Positions 16,358 to 24,575 of a stretch of 64,000 bases of DNA are shown piece by piece. How positions within the stretch are numbered: the first letter of the stretch is position 1; each line of letters starts with the position of its first letter. The stretch lies in assembly GCF_020447315.1 (NCBI RefSeq), contig NZ_JAJADQ010000005.1:62001-126000 (forward strand), written 5' to 3'. Origin of the DNA: Hymenobacter nitidus. Lineage in GTDB: Bacteria; Bacteroidota; Bacteroidia; Cytophagales; Hymenobacteraceae. The notes beneath the pieces are model-generated. The model was not told where the DNA came from, did not search any database, and worked only from the letters and a program-made list of their open reading frames with translations. Both the position numbers and the translations under genes were made by a program.

Positions 16358-17164
16358 GTGCGGAATATTGTCGCTCTTTGCCTGGCGGGCCTGGTTTTTC
16401 TTTCTGGCTCGTCGGGAGCCGTAGCGCCGGGTACTCCCGGTCTGCCGCCCCAGAAGTATCATTTGCGCACCGTGGTCCTCGATGCCGGCCACGGCGGGAA
16501 AGACCGTGGCTGCACCGGCGTAAAAGCCCGGGAGGCCGACGTGTCGCTGAAAATCATTCTGGAGGTGGGCCGGCTCATTGAGGAAAACCTGCCCGACGTA
16601 AAGGTGGTGTATACCCGCAAAACCGACGTGTTTGTGGAGCTGGCCGACCGGGCCGGCATTGCTAACAAGCATGGGGCCGACCTTTTCATCAGTGTGCATT
16701 GCAACGCCAGTGCGCCCAGCGCCTACGGCACGGAGGTCTGGACGATGGGGCCACACAAGACCGACGCCAACCTATCGGTGGCCAAGCGTGAAAACGCCGT
16801 AATTCTGCAGGAAGACAACTACAAAGAACGCTACAGCGGCTTCGACCCCACTTCTCCGCAAAGCCACATCCTGTTTTCGCTCTACCAAAGCGCCCACATG
16901 GTGAACAGCCTGCGCCTGGCCCAGAAGGTCGACCGGCAGTTTCGGACCACGGTGGGGCGTCACTCCCGCGGCGTGAAGCAGGCGGGCTTTCTGGTGCTCT
17001 GGAAGTCGACCATGCCCTCGGTCCTGATTGAGGCCGGCTTTCTGACCAACCGCTCGGAAGAGCAGTATCTCAACGATAAATCGGGGCAGTCGTATATGGC
17101 CTCGGGTATCTACCGGGCTTTCCGGGATTATAAGAACGAACTGGAAGCCATGAACGGAGAGTAA
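16358..17164 (+). CDS. N-acetylmuramoyl-L-alanine amidase (Amidase_3)
   Basis: 268 aa beginning at GTG 16358 with a signal segment (MRNIVALCLAGLVFLSGSSG). It cleaves the amide bond between N-acetylmuramic acid and the stem peptide in the periplasm. Zinc ligands are visible at His45 (LDAGHGGKD), Glu59 (KAREADVS) and His114 (ISVHCNAS), and the catalytic Glu lies near 225 (VLIEAGFLTN). The insert after EVWTMG (about 125-170) is typical of Bacteroidota AmiC-like enzymes. It is divergent from lptD and followed by the MlaD-like gene, an envelope-maintenance grouping. Confidence 0.93.
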   Translation: MRNIVALCLAGLVFLSGSSGAVAPGTPGLPPQKYHLRTVVLDAGHGGKDRGCTGVKAREADVSLKIILEVGRLIEENLPDVKVVYTRKTDVFVELADRAGIANKHGADLFISVHCNASAPSAYGTEVWTMGPHKTDANLSVAKRENAVILQEDNYKERYSGFDPTSPQSHILFSLYQSAHMVNSLRLAQKVDRQFRTTVGRHSRGVKQAGFLVLWKSTMPSVLIEAGFLTNRSEEQYLNDKSGQSYMASGIYRAFRDYKNELEAMNGE

Positions 17165-17239
17165 ACCGGCTTCCATCCATCCCTTTGTGAGCTAGCGTTT
17201 ATTGTCTGCCCCCTCTACACACTCAAGCCCTGACGCCGC

Positions 17240-18271
17240 GTGTCAAAAGAACTAAAAGTAGCCCTGCTGGGCATTGTGGCCCTGGCCGCCTTATACATTG
17301 GGTTTAACTTCCTGAAGGGCAGCAACCTGCTGTCGTCGGACCGGACCTATTTCGCCAAGTACGACAACGTGGACGGCCTTACCGTGGGCAACCCCGTGAT
17401 TCTGAACGGCGTGAAAGTAGGCCAGGTGAAAAACATGGAGCTGCTACCCGAGGAGCGTAACCGCATCCGCGTGTCGTTGGAGCTGCAGAAGGGCATCACC
17501 GTCGGCGACTCCACCGTGGCCAGCCTCTCGGGCTCGTTGCTGGGCAGCAAGACTATTACCCTGTTTCTGGGCAAGAACTCCAAGATTTTCGACGGCGGCG
17601 AGGAGCTCAAGTCCTACACTGTGGCCAGCATCACCGACGCCTTCCAGGCCAAGGCTCTGCCCGTGCTCGGCACCGTCGACTCGACCCTGATCAAGGTGAA
17701 CAGCTTCCTGAGCAAAGAAGCCCGGGTGAGCCTGCAGGCCACGCTGCTCAACGCCCAGGGCAGCACCGAGGCGCTGAAAAACCTGCTGATTATGAATCAG
17801 CGCAACATCAACCAGATTACCACCAACATGGCCCAACTCACGGCCGAGCTGAACAAGACCAGCAAGAAGTTCGACCGGATTGCCGTCAACTTCGCCCAGC
17901 TCAGCGACTCGCTGAAAAGCGCCCCGGTGGGCCCGGCCATGCGCAAGCTGAACGCCACCATGACCGAAGCCCAGACTGCCATGACCGGCGTAAACAAGGC
18001 CCTGACCGACCAGAAAGGCTCGTTGGGCAAGCTCATCAACGACACGCTGCTCTACAACAACCTGAACTCTACGGCCAAAAGCTCTGATGCCCTGCTGAAG
18101 GATTTGAAAGCCAACCCCAAGCGCTACGTGCACTTCTCGGTGTTTGGGGGCGGGGGCAAGGACAAGACCAAGAAGGAAACCACCCAGAAGGCCGACGGCG
18201 AAATTAAGGTGGAGGAGAAAAAGGTCGAAACCACGCCGCCCATCGGGGCCAACGACTCGACGGTGAAATAA
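17240..18271 (+). CDS. MCE/MlaD-family lipid-transport substrate-binding protein
   Basis: 343 aa starting at GTG 17240 (MSKELKVALLGIVALAALYIGFNFLKG), with one N-terminal membrane anchor (about residues 6-24). The MCE domain follows (about 38-115: VDGLTVGNPVILNGVKVGQV, LSGSLLGSKTITLFLG). A long coiled-coil region (about 150-290) precedes a Lys/Glu-rich tail. Such proteins bind phospholipids in the periplasm for an ABC transporter (MlaFEDB type). No permease or ATPase gene is nearby. It lies 75 bp after the amidase and may share its transcript. Confidence 0.9.
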   Translation: MSKELKVALLGIVALAALYIGFNFLKGSNLLSSDRTYFAKYDNVDGLTVGNPVILNGVKVGQVKNMELLPEERNRIRVSLELQKGITVGDSTVASLSGSLLGSKTITLFLGKNSKIFDGGEELKSYTVASITDAFQAKALPVLGTVDSTLIKVNSFLSKEARVSLQATLLNAQGSTEALKNLLIMNQRNINQITTNMAQLTAELNKTSKKFDRIAVNFAQLSDSLKSAPVGPAMRKLNATMTEAQTAMTGVNKALTDQKGSLGKLINDTLLYNNLNSTAKSSDALLKDLKANPKRYVHFSVFGGGGKDKTKKETTQKADGEIKVEEKKVETTPPIGANDSTVK

Positions 18272-18307
18272 CCCCGCTGAGCCGTACTACAGAAACTATT
18301 ACCTTTG

Positions 18308-18335
18308 AATCCGCCCCGCAAGGGCGGATTTTTTG
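18308..18335 (+). terminator. Intrinsic terminator after the MlaD-like gene
   Basis: AATCCGCCC-CGCAA-GGGCGGATT followed by TTTTG, 37 bp after the mlaD-like stop. Confidence 0.85.
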
Positions 18336-18361
18336 TTTCCTCTATCGGCCAGCAATGGCCC

Positions 18362-18391
18362 TATCATCCTGAGCCCTGCTCAAGATGATAG
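18362..18391. repeat. TATCATCCTGAGC-type inverted repeat
   Basis: TATCATCCTGAGC and an imperfect complement (GCTCAAGATGATA) form a hairpin upstream of the carboxyltransferase gene. It shares the ATCATCCTGA motif with repeats at 37399-37579 and 51704-51817. Confidence 0.55.
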
Positions 18392-18434
18392 AACTTCCCA
18401 ACTACTCCATTCCCCTCCCCACCCCACCCTCCCG

Positions 18435-20063
18435 ATGAACCTGGAATTCAACAAAAACGAAGACAGCATTAAGCAGCTCAGCTTTCAACTCTCCCAGCGC
18501 CTGAAAAAGGTGCAGCTCGGCGGCGGCGAAAAGCGCATTGCCGCCCACAAGGCCAAAGGCAAGCTCACGGCCCGGGAGCGGATAGAGTACCTGATTGACA
18601 AGGATTCATCGACCGTTGAAATTGGCGCGTTTGCCGGGGAAGGCATGTACAAGGAGGAGGGAGGCTGCCCCGGCGGCGGTGTGGTCGTCGTTATCGGCTG
18701 GGTACAGGGCCGGCAGTGCGTGATTGTAGCCAACGACGCCACGGTGAAGGCCGGTGCGTGGTTCCCGATTACGGCCAAGAAAAACCTGCGGGCCCAGGAA
18801 ATCAGCATCGAAAACAAGCTGCCCATCATCTACCTCGTCGACTCGGCCGGCGTGTATCTGCCGATGCAGGACGAAATCTTTCCCGATAAGGAGCACTTCG
18901 GCCGCATCTTCCGCAACAACGCCGTGATGAGCAGCATGGGCATCGTGCAGCTGGCCGCCATTATGGGCCCCTGCGTAGCTGGCGGCGCTTATCTGCCCAT
19001 TATGAGTGACGAGGCCATGATTGTGGACGGCACGGGCTCGGTGTTTCTGGCGGGCTCCTACCTGGTGAAGTCGGCCATCGGCGAAACCATCGACAACGAG
19101 ACGCTGGGCGGCGCTACCACCCACTCCGAAATTTCGGGCGTCACGGACTACAAGTTTGCCACCGACGAGGAGTGCCTGGAGCACATCCGCAATATTTTCG
19201 ACAAGCTCGGCGGGCAGGCCACGGCCGGCTTCTCGCGCAAGCCAGCCGTAGCCCCGGCCAAGGACGAGAAGGAAATCCTGGGCTTGTTGCCATCCGACCG
19301 GGTGAAGCCCTACGACATGATGGACATCATTGAGCGGCTGGTCGACAACTCGGAGTTTGAGCCCTACAAGGACCTCTACGGCCAGACGCTCATCTGCGGC
19401 CTGGCCCGTATTGATGGCTGGGCCGTGGGCATCGTGGCCAACCAGCGCAAAATCGTAAAGACCAAAAAGGGCGCCATGCAGATGGGCGGTGTTATCTACT
19501 CCGACTCGGCCGACAAAGCCGCGCGCTTTATCATGAACTGCAACCAGAAGAAGATTCCGCTGGTATTCCTGCACGACGTGTCGGGCTTCATGGTGGGCTC
19601 CCAGAGTGAGCACGGCGGCATCATCAAGGACGGAGCCAAGATGGTGAATGCCATGGCTAACTCGGTGGTGCCCAAGTTCTCGGTTATCATCGGCAACAGC
19701 TACGGGGCCGGCAACTACGCTATGTGCGGCAAGGCCTACGACCCCCGCCTCATCGTGGCCTGGCCCACGGCCCAGCTGGCCGTGATGAGCGGAGCCGCCG
19801 CCGCCAACACCCTGCTCCAGATTCAGGTAGCCTCGCTCAAAGCTAAAGGCGAGGAAATCACGCCCGAAGCCGAAAAGGAGCTGCTGGACCGCATCAAGGC
19901 CCGCTACGACGAGCAACTCTCGCCTTACTACGCGGCAGCCCGCCTCTGGGTCGATGCCATTATCGACCCACTAGAAACCCGCAAGGTCATTTCGGAAGGT
20001 ATCAGCATGGCCAATCACGCGCCGATTGAGAAGGCATACAATGTGGGCGTGATTCAGGTGTGA
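18435..20063 (+). CDS. Acyl-CoA carboxylase, beta (carboxyltransferase) subunit
   Basis: 542 aa from ATG 18435 (MNLEFNKNED); an upstream in-frame start is unlikely because it would begin inside the preceding terminator and repeat. It is a two-crotonase-fold carboxyltransferase: KLTARERIEYLIDKDSS, GGGVVVVIGW, CVAGGAYLPIMSDEA, then VFLHDVSGFMVGSQSEHGG and SYGAGNYAMCGKAY. Members transfer CO2 from biotin to propionyl-CoA, or to a branched acyl-CoA such as methylcrotonyl-CoA; the substrate cannot be read. The methylmalonyl-CoA mutase genes and meaB in this window favour propionyl-CoA. The biotin-carboxylase subunit is not nearby. Confidence 0.9.
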   Translation: MNLEFNKNEDSIKQLSFQLSQRLKKVQLGGGEKRIAAHKAKGKLTARERIEYLIDKDSSTVEIGAFAGEGMYKEEGGCPGGGVVVVIGWVQGRQCVIVANDATVKAGAWFPITAKKNLRAQEISIENKLPIIYLVDSAGVYLPMQDEIFPDKEHFGRIFRNNAVMSSMGIVQLAAIMGPCVAGGAYLPIMSDEAMIVDGTGSVFLAGSYLVKSAIGETIDNETLGGATTHSEISGVTDYKFATDEECLEHIRNIFDKLGGQATAGFSRKPAVAPAKDEKEILGLLPSDRVKPYDMMDIIERLVDNSEFEPYKDLYGQTLICGLARIDGWAVGIVANQRKIVKTKKGAMQMGGVIYSDSADKAARFIMNCNQKKIPLVFLHDVSGFMVGSQSEHGGIIKDGAKMVNAMANSVVPKFSVIIGNSYGAGNYAMCGKAYDPRLIVAWPTAQLAVMSGAAAANTLLQIQVASLKAKGEEITPEAEKELLDRIKARYDEQLSPYYAAARLWVDAIIDPLETRKVISEGISMANHAPIEKAYNVGVIQV

Positions 20064-20563
20064 TGACCATCATCTTAGAAGCAGGTTACCAAACCTACTT
20101 GAGCGAAGTTCTGCCACCAATTCGGCAGCAAGTAGAAAAGCTGAACTGGCTGGTTACCGGACTGCAATGTTGGGGCTCGGATTCGCCGCTGATTGAGTCC
20201 TGGCAACCATCAGACGATTCAGAACCATATTATCATTACAGTGTATTACCTGGTAAAACCTTATATGGGGCCTTTACCGGGCAGGAAATACAAGTGGTAT
20301 GGGGCGTTTTCTGTGGTATAGCTGGCGATGTGCCAGCTATACCACCTGACGAAGTTCCTTACGCTGACGGTAATCGACGGATTTGGACTGAGCCAGAAGC
20401 GTTTCAGCTAGCAGCTTCTGAAATCGAAATAGTAGCCTTTGATAGCTCCTTCACGCTGGTGAAGTTTCGTGATGAAAGCCTAGGCCGCCAATTTCTGGAA
20501 GCATTTCCCAGCGGCAGAATCGTGCAAAGCCCTGGTGATATGCTGAGCGGATATGCTAAATGA
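20063..20563 (+). CDS. Hypothetical protein, 166 aa
   Basis: Starts at ATG 20063, overlapping the carboxylase stop by one base (TGATG). The sequence (MTIILEAGYQTYLSEV) has no signal or membrane segment, is acidic and Trp/Tyr-containing (QCWGSDSPLIESWQP, YYHYSVLPG), and looks like a small globular cytoplasmic protein. I do not recognise it; a loose resemblance to immunity-type proteins is only an impression. Base composition is visibly lower in GC than the carboxylase gene. Nine bases after its stop begins palindromic element copy A. Probably acquired or fast-evolving. Confidence 0.65.
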   Translation: MTIILEAGYQTYLSEVLPPIRQQVEKLNWLVTGLQCWGSDSPLIESWQPSDDSEPYYHYSVLPGKTLYGAFTGQEIQVVWGVFCGIAGDVPAIPPDEVPYADGNRRIWTEPEAFQLAASEIEIVAFDSSFTLVKFRDESLGRQFLEAFPSGRIVQSPGDMLSGYAK

Positions 20564-20572
20564 TGATTTCCC

Positions 20573-20719
20573 GCCGTCGCTCGGCTGTGTCGAGTGACAC
20601 TTATGCTTGATCAGCTCTGCTGCGAATTGCAACGCGCCAGCATAACAACCGACCGGCGCGGGACCCTCGCGGCACAGCCGCTCTGGCGTAGTGGTTACTC
20701 GGCACAGCCAAGCGACTGC
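20573..20719. repeat. Palindromic ~150-bp element, copy A
   Basis: Left end CCGTCGCTCGGCTGTG, right end GCACAGCCAAGCGACTGCG. The ends are inverted copies over about 33 bp with several mismatches, and internal motifs CAGCTCTGCTGCGAAT and CTCGCGGCA-AGCCGCT are shared with copy B at 52984-53132. It fills most of the gap between two small lower-GC genes. No transposase or long open frame is inside, so it may be a non-autonomous element or a structured RNA. Confidence 0.75.
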
Positions 20720-20745
20720 GAACGTATGAGACAGAACAAATCGTA

Positions 20746-21132
20746 ATGCAAAAAACAGTCTTCCATAATGCTGGTGTCTACTGGGTACTAGTAGCAGCGC
20801 TGGTTAGTGGGTTGCTACTCTCTGGCTATGCCCTGGCGACAGGCTTTGCTATACTTATCAGCGTTCGGCTGGTATGGATGGCGGCACTGTTATTTCTGGT
20901 AGCGACCAAGCACAAATATGCCTTGGCAAACCTAAAATGGTGGTTGATTATTTCTTGCGTAGCTGGTCCGGCATTGAGTTTGGCCGGCCGTCTTCTGAAT
21001 GAAATGCTCGATGGTTTCTCGTCTTTCAGCGCGGAGTTCTACTTGAACAGAGCACTGCTGCTCGTGGTCGGGCTTATTCTACTTTCTTATATCCGTAGCA
21101 CTGTTACAGTCGAGTACGTAGCGGCGAAGTAA
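20746..21132 (+). CDS. Hypothetical integral membrane protein, 128 aa
   Basis: Begins MQKTVFHNAGVYWVLVAAL at ATG 20746. Four hydrophobic segments are visible (about residues 12-32, 33-52, 62-82 and 100-118) with short polar loops, so it should lie in the inner membrane. No conserved functional motif is seen and I cannot name a family. Like the 166-aa gene before it, its base composition is lower in GC than the surrounding core genes, and the palindromic element separates the two. Confidence 0.65.
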   Translation: MQKTVFHNAGVYWVLVAALVSGLLLSGYALATGFAILISVRLVWMAALLFLVATKHKYALANLKWWLIISCVAGPALSLAGRLLNEMLDGFSSFSAEFYLNRALLLVVGLILLSYIRSTVTVEYVAAK

Positions 21133-21153
21133 GTTTTGCTGACGAATGTACCC

Positions 21154-21187
21154 CGGCCCGCCTACAATTCCTGTTGCAGGCGGGCCG
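21154..21187 (+). terminator. Stem-loop after the small membrane-protein gene
   Basis: CGGCCCGCCT and its complement with a 14-base loop, followed by CTTTCGTTTT, 21 bp after the stop at 21132. Confidence 0.6.
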
Positions 21188-21272
21188 CTTTCGTTTTGGG
21201 CAGCAACACGCTGTACTAGCTTCCAAGCCGCTGGTAGCACGGAGCTAGAAGCCGATTTCAGCGGTGGTGCCC

Positions 21273-21280
21273 TACCTTTG
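21273..21280 (+). promoter_or_regulatory. Putative -7 element of the HPP-family gene (TACCTTTG)
   Basis: A perfect TAnnTTTG match 37 bp upstream of the ATG at 21318. No good -33 element is visible. Confidence 0.45.
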
Positions 21281-21317
21281 CCCCTGAAGAACAACCGTTG
21301 GCTACGCCCAACGTCAG

Positions 21318-21968
21318 ATGATGCGAAGAAGATTGCGCCGCCATGCCCGTCGGGTAAAGGTCATTGTGTACGAAGAGACGCTGTTTGACTACAAGGAGCA
21401 TATCTGGACGTTTCTGGGCTCCTTCGTTGGTATCAGCCTCATTGGCCTGCTGAACAGCTACGTGCTGGAGCGCACCGATACGCTGTGGATGATCGGCTCG
21501 TTTGGGGCTACGTCGGTCTTGCTCTACGGCCACATCAATTCCCCGCTGGCTCAGCCGCGCAACCTCATTGGCGGCCATGTGCTCGGAGCCCTGGTGGGCG
21601 TCACGATGCAGCGGCTGCTGGGGCAGGAGGTGTGGCTGGCCGCGGCCCTGGCCGTGTCGGTGAGCATCGTGGTGATGCAGATAACCAAAACGCTACACCC
21701 GCCCGGCGGCGCTACCGCCCTAGTAGCCACCATCGGCTCGGCCCAACTTAAGGCCTTGGGCTACTGGTACGTGCTCATGCCGGTGCTCACGGGCGTGATT
21801 ATTCTGCTGTTGGTGGCGTTGGTGGTCAATAACATGACGGCCACCCGCAGCTACCCCCGCAACCGGCACTGGTACAAGATCTGGCGCCGGCGCTACGATA
21901 AAAAAGTGCTGGCCCAGCAACGCAGCCTGCTGCGCGCCCCGGAAAAATCTGCCTCCCCCGTAACATGA
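21318..21968 (+). CDS. HPP-family membrane protein
   Basis: 216 aa with a basic N-terminus and four or five membrane segments. The family signature LHPPGGATAL is present at about residue 123, preceded by GSFGATSVLLYG and followed by YWYVLMPVLTGVIILLLVAL. HPP proteins are inner-membrane proteins; some are reported to act in nitrite transport in plastids and cyanobacteria, but the bacterial role is not established. The C-terminus is basic and cytoplasmic. The stop overlaps the ATG of the next gene by four bases (ATGA), so the two are probably translated together. Confidence 0.88.
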   Translation: MMRRRLRRHARRVKVIVYEETLFDYKEHIWTFLGSFVGISLIGLLNSYVLERTDTLWMIGSFGATSVLLYGHINSPLAQPRNLIGGHVLGALVGVTMQRLLGQEVWLAAALAVSVSIVVMQITKTLHPPGGATALVATIGSAQLKALGYWYVLMPVLTGVIILLLVALVVNNMTATRSYPRNRHWYKIWRRRYDKKVLAQQRSLLRAPEKSASPVT

Positions 21969-22525
21969 GCAGCTCCATGCCCCCCGCCCTCACCCTCCGC
22001 ATTCAGGCCGGCACTGTGCCCGCCTACCGCCTCCTGTCCGTGGTCATGCTCCTGTCGGGGCTGGTGGCTGCCGGGTGCTTTCTGGGGCAGTATCTCACCC
22101 GCGGGCAGTCCGGGCGCTGGGCCGAATTGTGGCAGCAGGGCTTTTCCTGGGCGTTTCCGGCGGCCTTCCTGTCGATAGTCGTGTTTATGCTGGTCCCGCT
22201 GCTGGGCGTAGAACTGCATACCACCGCCGGCCACGTGGTGCTTGCCCCCGACACCATCAGCGGCCCGGTGCTGGAGCAGCCGGTAGCCGCCGTGGCCCGC
22301 ATCGAGTCGTTCTTCAGCGGCTACCGCGGGCAGGGCAAACCTAAGACCGGGGCCCACGACGGCAGCGGCAACACGCTGACCGTGCACGTGAAAAATCAGC
22401 CCGAACCCGTGGTCTACCGCTTCCTGGTCGATTCCCGGGAGCAGCGCGACCAGCTTACGGCGCTGCTCAAAGCCTGGCAGCAAGCCGGCGTGAAAGTCCT
22501 GTCCGACGGCCTCGACCTGGTGTAA
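21965..22525 (+). CDS. Hypothetical membrane protein, 186 aa
   Basis: ATG 21965 overlaps the HPP-family stop (ATGA). Two hydrophobic segments are visible (about residues 20-42 and 62-82), then a soluble C-terminal domain of about 100 residues with alternating strands (TLTVHVKNQPEPVVYRF) and a helix, possibly PH-like. I do not recognise a family. Together with the following gene, which has the same plan of two membrane segments plus a soluble domain, it may form a small membrane-protein operon with the HPP protein. Confidence 0.7.
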   Translation: MSSSMPPALTLRIQAGTVPAYRLLSVVMLLSGLVAAGCFLGQYLTRGQSGRWAELWQQGFSWAFPAAFLSIVVFMLVPLLGVELHTTAGHVVLAPDTISGPVLEQPVAAVARIESFFSGYRGQGKPKTGAHDGSGNTLTVHVKNQPEPVVYRFLVDSREQRDQLTALLKAWQQAGVKVLSDGLDLV

Positions 22526-22542
22526 TTCTTATCGAGGCAAGT

Positions 22543-23139
22543 ATGATGAGGCTGACACGATACTTTACTAGCACCCTATCGATACCAGCCATGTCTGAGG
22601 ACGAAATCCGGGAGGCGCTGCAGGCCGCCCGGCTGCAGCTGCGGGGCGCCGACGCCTTTTGGCACTACGCCAGCGCCGGAGCGTTTGCCGCCTTTGCTAT
22701 CGGGGCGCCGCTGTTTATGGTGGGGCATGCGCTGGTGAAGGGTCACCCGGTTTTCGACCCGGCTCTGGGCTGGATAACGGGCCTTTTGGGTCTACCGGCG
22801 CTACTGCTACTCTCTATTCAATACCGGCGGCTCCGGTTTGTGGTGGTGTCTACTGCCCTGAGCCGGGCCGAAATCCTGGCTATTATCCAGGAAATCGGCG
22901 CCCGGCTGGAGTGGCAGTCCGCTTTCGTGAGTGCGCAGGCTCTGACGTTCACGACCAGTCCCGGCTTTCTGTCGGGCAGCCGCGGTGAGCGGATAACGGT
23001 GCTGCTGGACCACAACCGGGTGCTGGTCAACAGCATCGTCGACCCGCGGCTGGGCCTGGGAGATGTGGTGAGCGGGGGGCGCAACAGCAAAAACGAGGGC
23101 TTCGTAGTGATACGCCTACGCAACGCCCAGCCGAAGTAA
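22543..23139 (+). CDS. Hypothetical membrane protein, 198 aa
   Basis: Starts at ATG 22543; a later ATG (MSEDEIREAL, 22591) may be the true start since the first 16 residues look unstructured. Two hydrophobic segments (about 42-62 and 75-95) are followed by a ~100-residue soluble domain (LSRAEILAIIQEIGARL, ERITVLLDHNRVLVNSI). The plan parallels the preceding 186-aa protein, though sequence identity is low. It lies 17 bp after that gene. Function unknown. Confidence 0.65.
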   Translation: MMRLTRYFTSTLSIPAMSEDEIREALQAARLQLRGADAFWHYASAGAFAAFAIGAPLFMVGHALVKGHPVFDPALGWITGLLGLPALLLLSIQYRRLRFVVVSTALSRAEILAIIQEIGARLEWQSAFVSAQALTFTTSPGFLSGSRGERITVLLDHNRVLVNSIVDPRLGLGDVVSGGRNSKNEGFVVIRLRNAQPK

Positions 23140-23513
23140 GCCAGCTGGTGCGCGGCAGGACGTTAGCAGAAGGCTCCCCAAACCGACTGGCCGCCGCCCG
23201 CAAGTCGGCCCTGCCCCTGGACGCAAGGCCGCCGTATAGCTGTGGGGCCGCCCGCCCCAAGGTGCGGACCGGCCTCTTTCCTTGTGCGAAGCTACTGACA
23301 GAGGCGTTGCGGGAGCCGTCCTATGTGGATCAGCACAACCATTCGCCCCGTGGCTGGCGTACTGCGCGTGTAGTACCTTCCTACGGAATTGAACAATATG
23401 CCCCGGCGCATATGTTAATCCCGGGCAACCGCCGTGCGGATGCCGTGTCGGTTGCTTTTATTTGCCCTTTCCCGCATTTCGGCGGCCTGTTGTGGGCCGC
23501 CTGCTATTCGCTC
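23140..23513. other. 374-bp gap without a clear gene
   Basis: GC-rich DNA upstream of the SirB1-type gene. The downstream frame stays open through it to 23148, but the translation (Arg/Pro-rich, low complexity) does not look coding. A structured RNA or long leader is possible; I recognised no RNA family, tRNA, promoter or repeat. Confidence 0.4.
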
Positions 23514-24407
23514 ATGACCAACAAAGAAATTAAGGCGCTTATCTCCCTGCTGGATGATCCGGAAATTGCTCCGCAGATTCAGGACCGTATTCAGACCCTG
23601 GGGGAAAGTATTATTCCGTTTTTAGAAGAATCCTGGGAAGAAACCCTCGACCCGCAGCAGCAGCAGCGACTCGAGGATTTGATTCACAACCTGCAGTTCG
23701 ACGGCCTGCAGCAGCGCCTGCGCGTGTGGCGCGACTCGGGCGGCGAAAACCTGATTGAGGGTATGTGGCTGCTCAACTCCTACCAGTATCCCGACGCCGA
23801 CCTGCAGGCCCTGAACCGCGCCATCGAGCAGCTGCGCTTCGAGGTCTGGACGCTGCTGCGCCCGGAAATGCACCCCGCCGACCAGATTCAGGTGCTGAAC
23901 CACGTGCTGTTTCGGGCTCATAAATTTGCGGCTAACACCCAGAACTTCCACTCGCCGGCTAATTCCATGTTGCACCTAGTGCTGGAAACGCGCCGGGGCA
24001 ACCCGCTGACGCTGTGCGTGATTTATCTGCTGGTAGCTCAGCGGCTGAACCTGCCCATTTTCGGCGTAAACCTGCCCAACCTGTTTGTGCTGACCTACCG
24101 ACCCGAAGACCGTACGGTGCCCGCCTTCTACATCAACTGCTACAACCGCGGCCTCATCCTGTCGCGCACCGACATTGAGCACTATGTCGCCCAGCTCAAC
24201 CTCTCGTCCAATGACATCTTTTTCGAGCCCTGCTCACACCTCGACATCGTGCGCCGGGCCCTGCGCAACCTCGTGTTCAGCTTCGAAAAGATGCAGGAAC
24301 CGGCCAAAGCCGCCGAAGTCAGCAAGCTGCTGGCTATCCTCACCGACGAAAGCGGCGAAGTGACCGACACCGAAGCCAGCGCCACCGAAGAAGGAGACGA
24401 GGAGTAG
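23514..24407 (+). CDS. SirB1/transglutaminase-like domain protein
   Basis: 297 aa from ATG 23514 (MTNKEIKALISLLDDPEIA). N-terminal helices (about 1-95) precede the SirB1-type transglutaminase-like core: SANSMLHLVLETRRGNPLTL, VIYLLVAQRLNLPIFGVNLP and FYINCYNRG. The ETRRGNP-x-hxxxxIYxxxAxxL pattern defines the family. A classical Cys-His-Asp triad is not obvious, and the biochemical role of the family is unknown. A short TPR-like helix region and an acidic tail end the protein. No signal peptide is present, so it should be cytoplasmic. Confidence 0.85.
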   Translation: MTNKEIKALISLLDDPEIAPQIQDRIQTLGESIIPFLEESWEETLDPQQQQRLEDLIHNLQFDGLQQRLRVWRDSGGENLIEGMWLLNSYQYPDADLQALNRAIEQLRFEVWTLLRPEMHPADQIQVLNHVLFRAHKFAANTQNFHSPANSMLHLVLETRRGNPLTLCVIYLLVAQRLNLPIFGVNLPNLFVLTYRPEDRTVPAFYINCYNRGLILSRTDIEHYVAQLNLSSNDIFFEPCSHLDIVRRALRNLVFSFEKMQEPAKAAEVSKLLAILTDESGEVTDTEASATEEGDEE

Positions 24408-24471
24408 TCTATCAACCACGTGTCCTTGCGAGGAAATATGACATTCCGCGCATTAAGCGGCGGCCATCTGT

Positions 24472-24572
24472 CCTCTGAAATGTACTGAGTGCCCTTAAAT
24501 GAAAAGCCCTTTCCTACGCAAGTAGGAAAGGGCTTTCTGGTAAAAGAGAGTTGTCTGTCACTAGCAGAGGAA
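24472..24572. repeat. ~100-bp hairpin module, copy 2
   Basis: Same layout as copy 1 at 10401-10498: CCTCTGAAATGTA at the left end, ATGAAAAGCCC-stem-GGGCTTTCTGG, then TAAAAGAGAGTTGTC, ending in inverted CAGAGG. The arms of the stem differ in sequence but keep pairing. It lies 3 bp beyond the stop of the redoxin gene (minus strand). Confidence 0.7.
24503..24536. terminator. Bidirectional stem-loop terminator within repeat copy 2
   Basis: AAAGCCCTTTCCTAC-GCAA-GTAGGAAAGGGCTTT, a perfect 15-bp stem between the convergent SirB1-type and redoxin genes. Confidence 0.8.
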
Positions 24573-24575
24573 GAA

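Noticed and set aside
18606..19916. 436-aa open frame antisense to the acyl-CoA carboxylase gene
   Set aside because: A shadow caused by high-GC third positions; its translation is His/Gly/Val-rich without motifs, while the sense frame is a clear carboxyltransferase.
20573..20719. Insertion sequence
   Set aside because: No transposase frame and only ~150 bp long; described as a repeat element instead.
23148..23513. N-terminal extension of the SirB1-type protein or an RNA gene
   Set aside because: The translation is Arg/Pro-rich without family resemblance, and I recognised no conserved RNA motif such as the SRP or 6S core.
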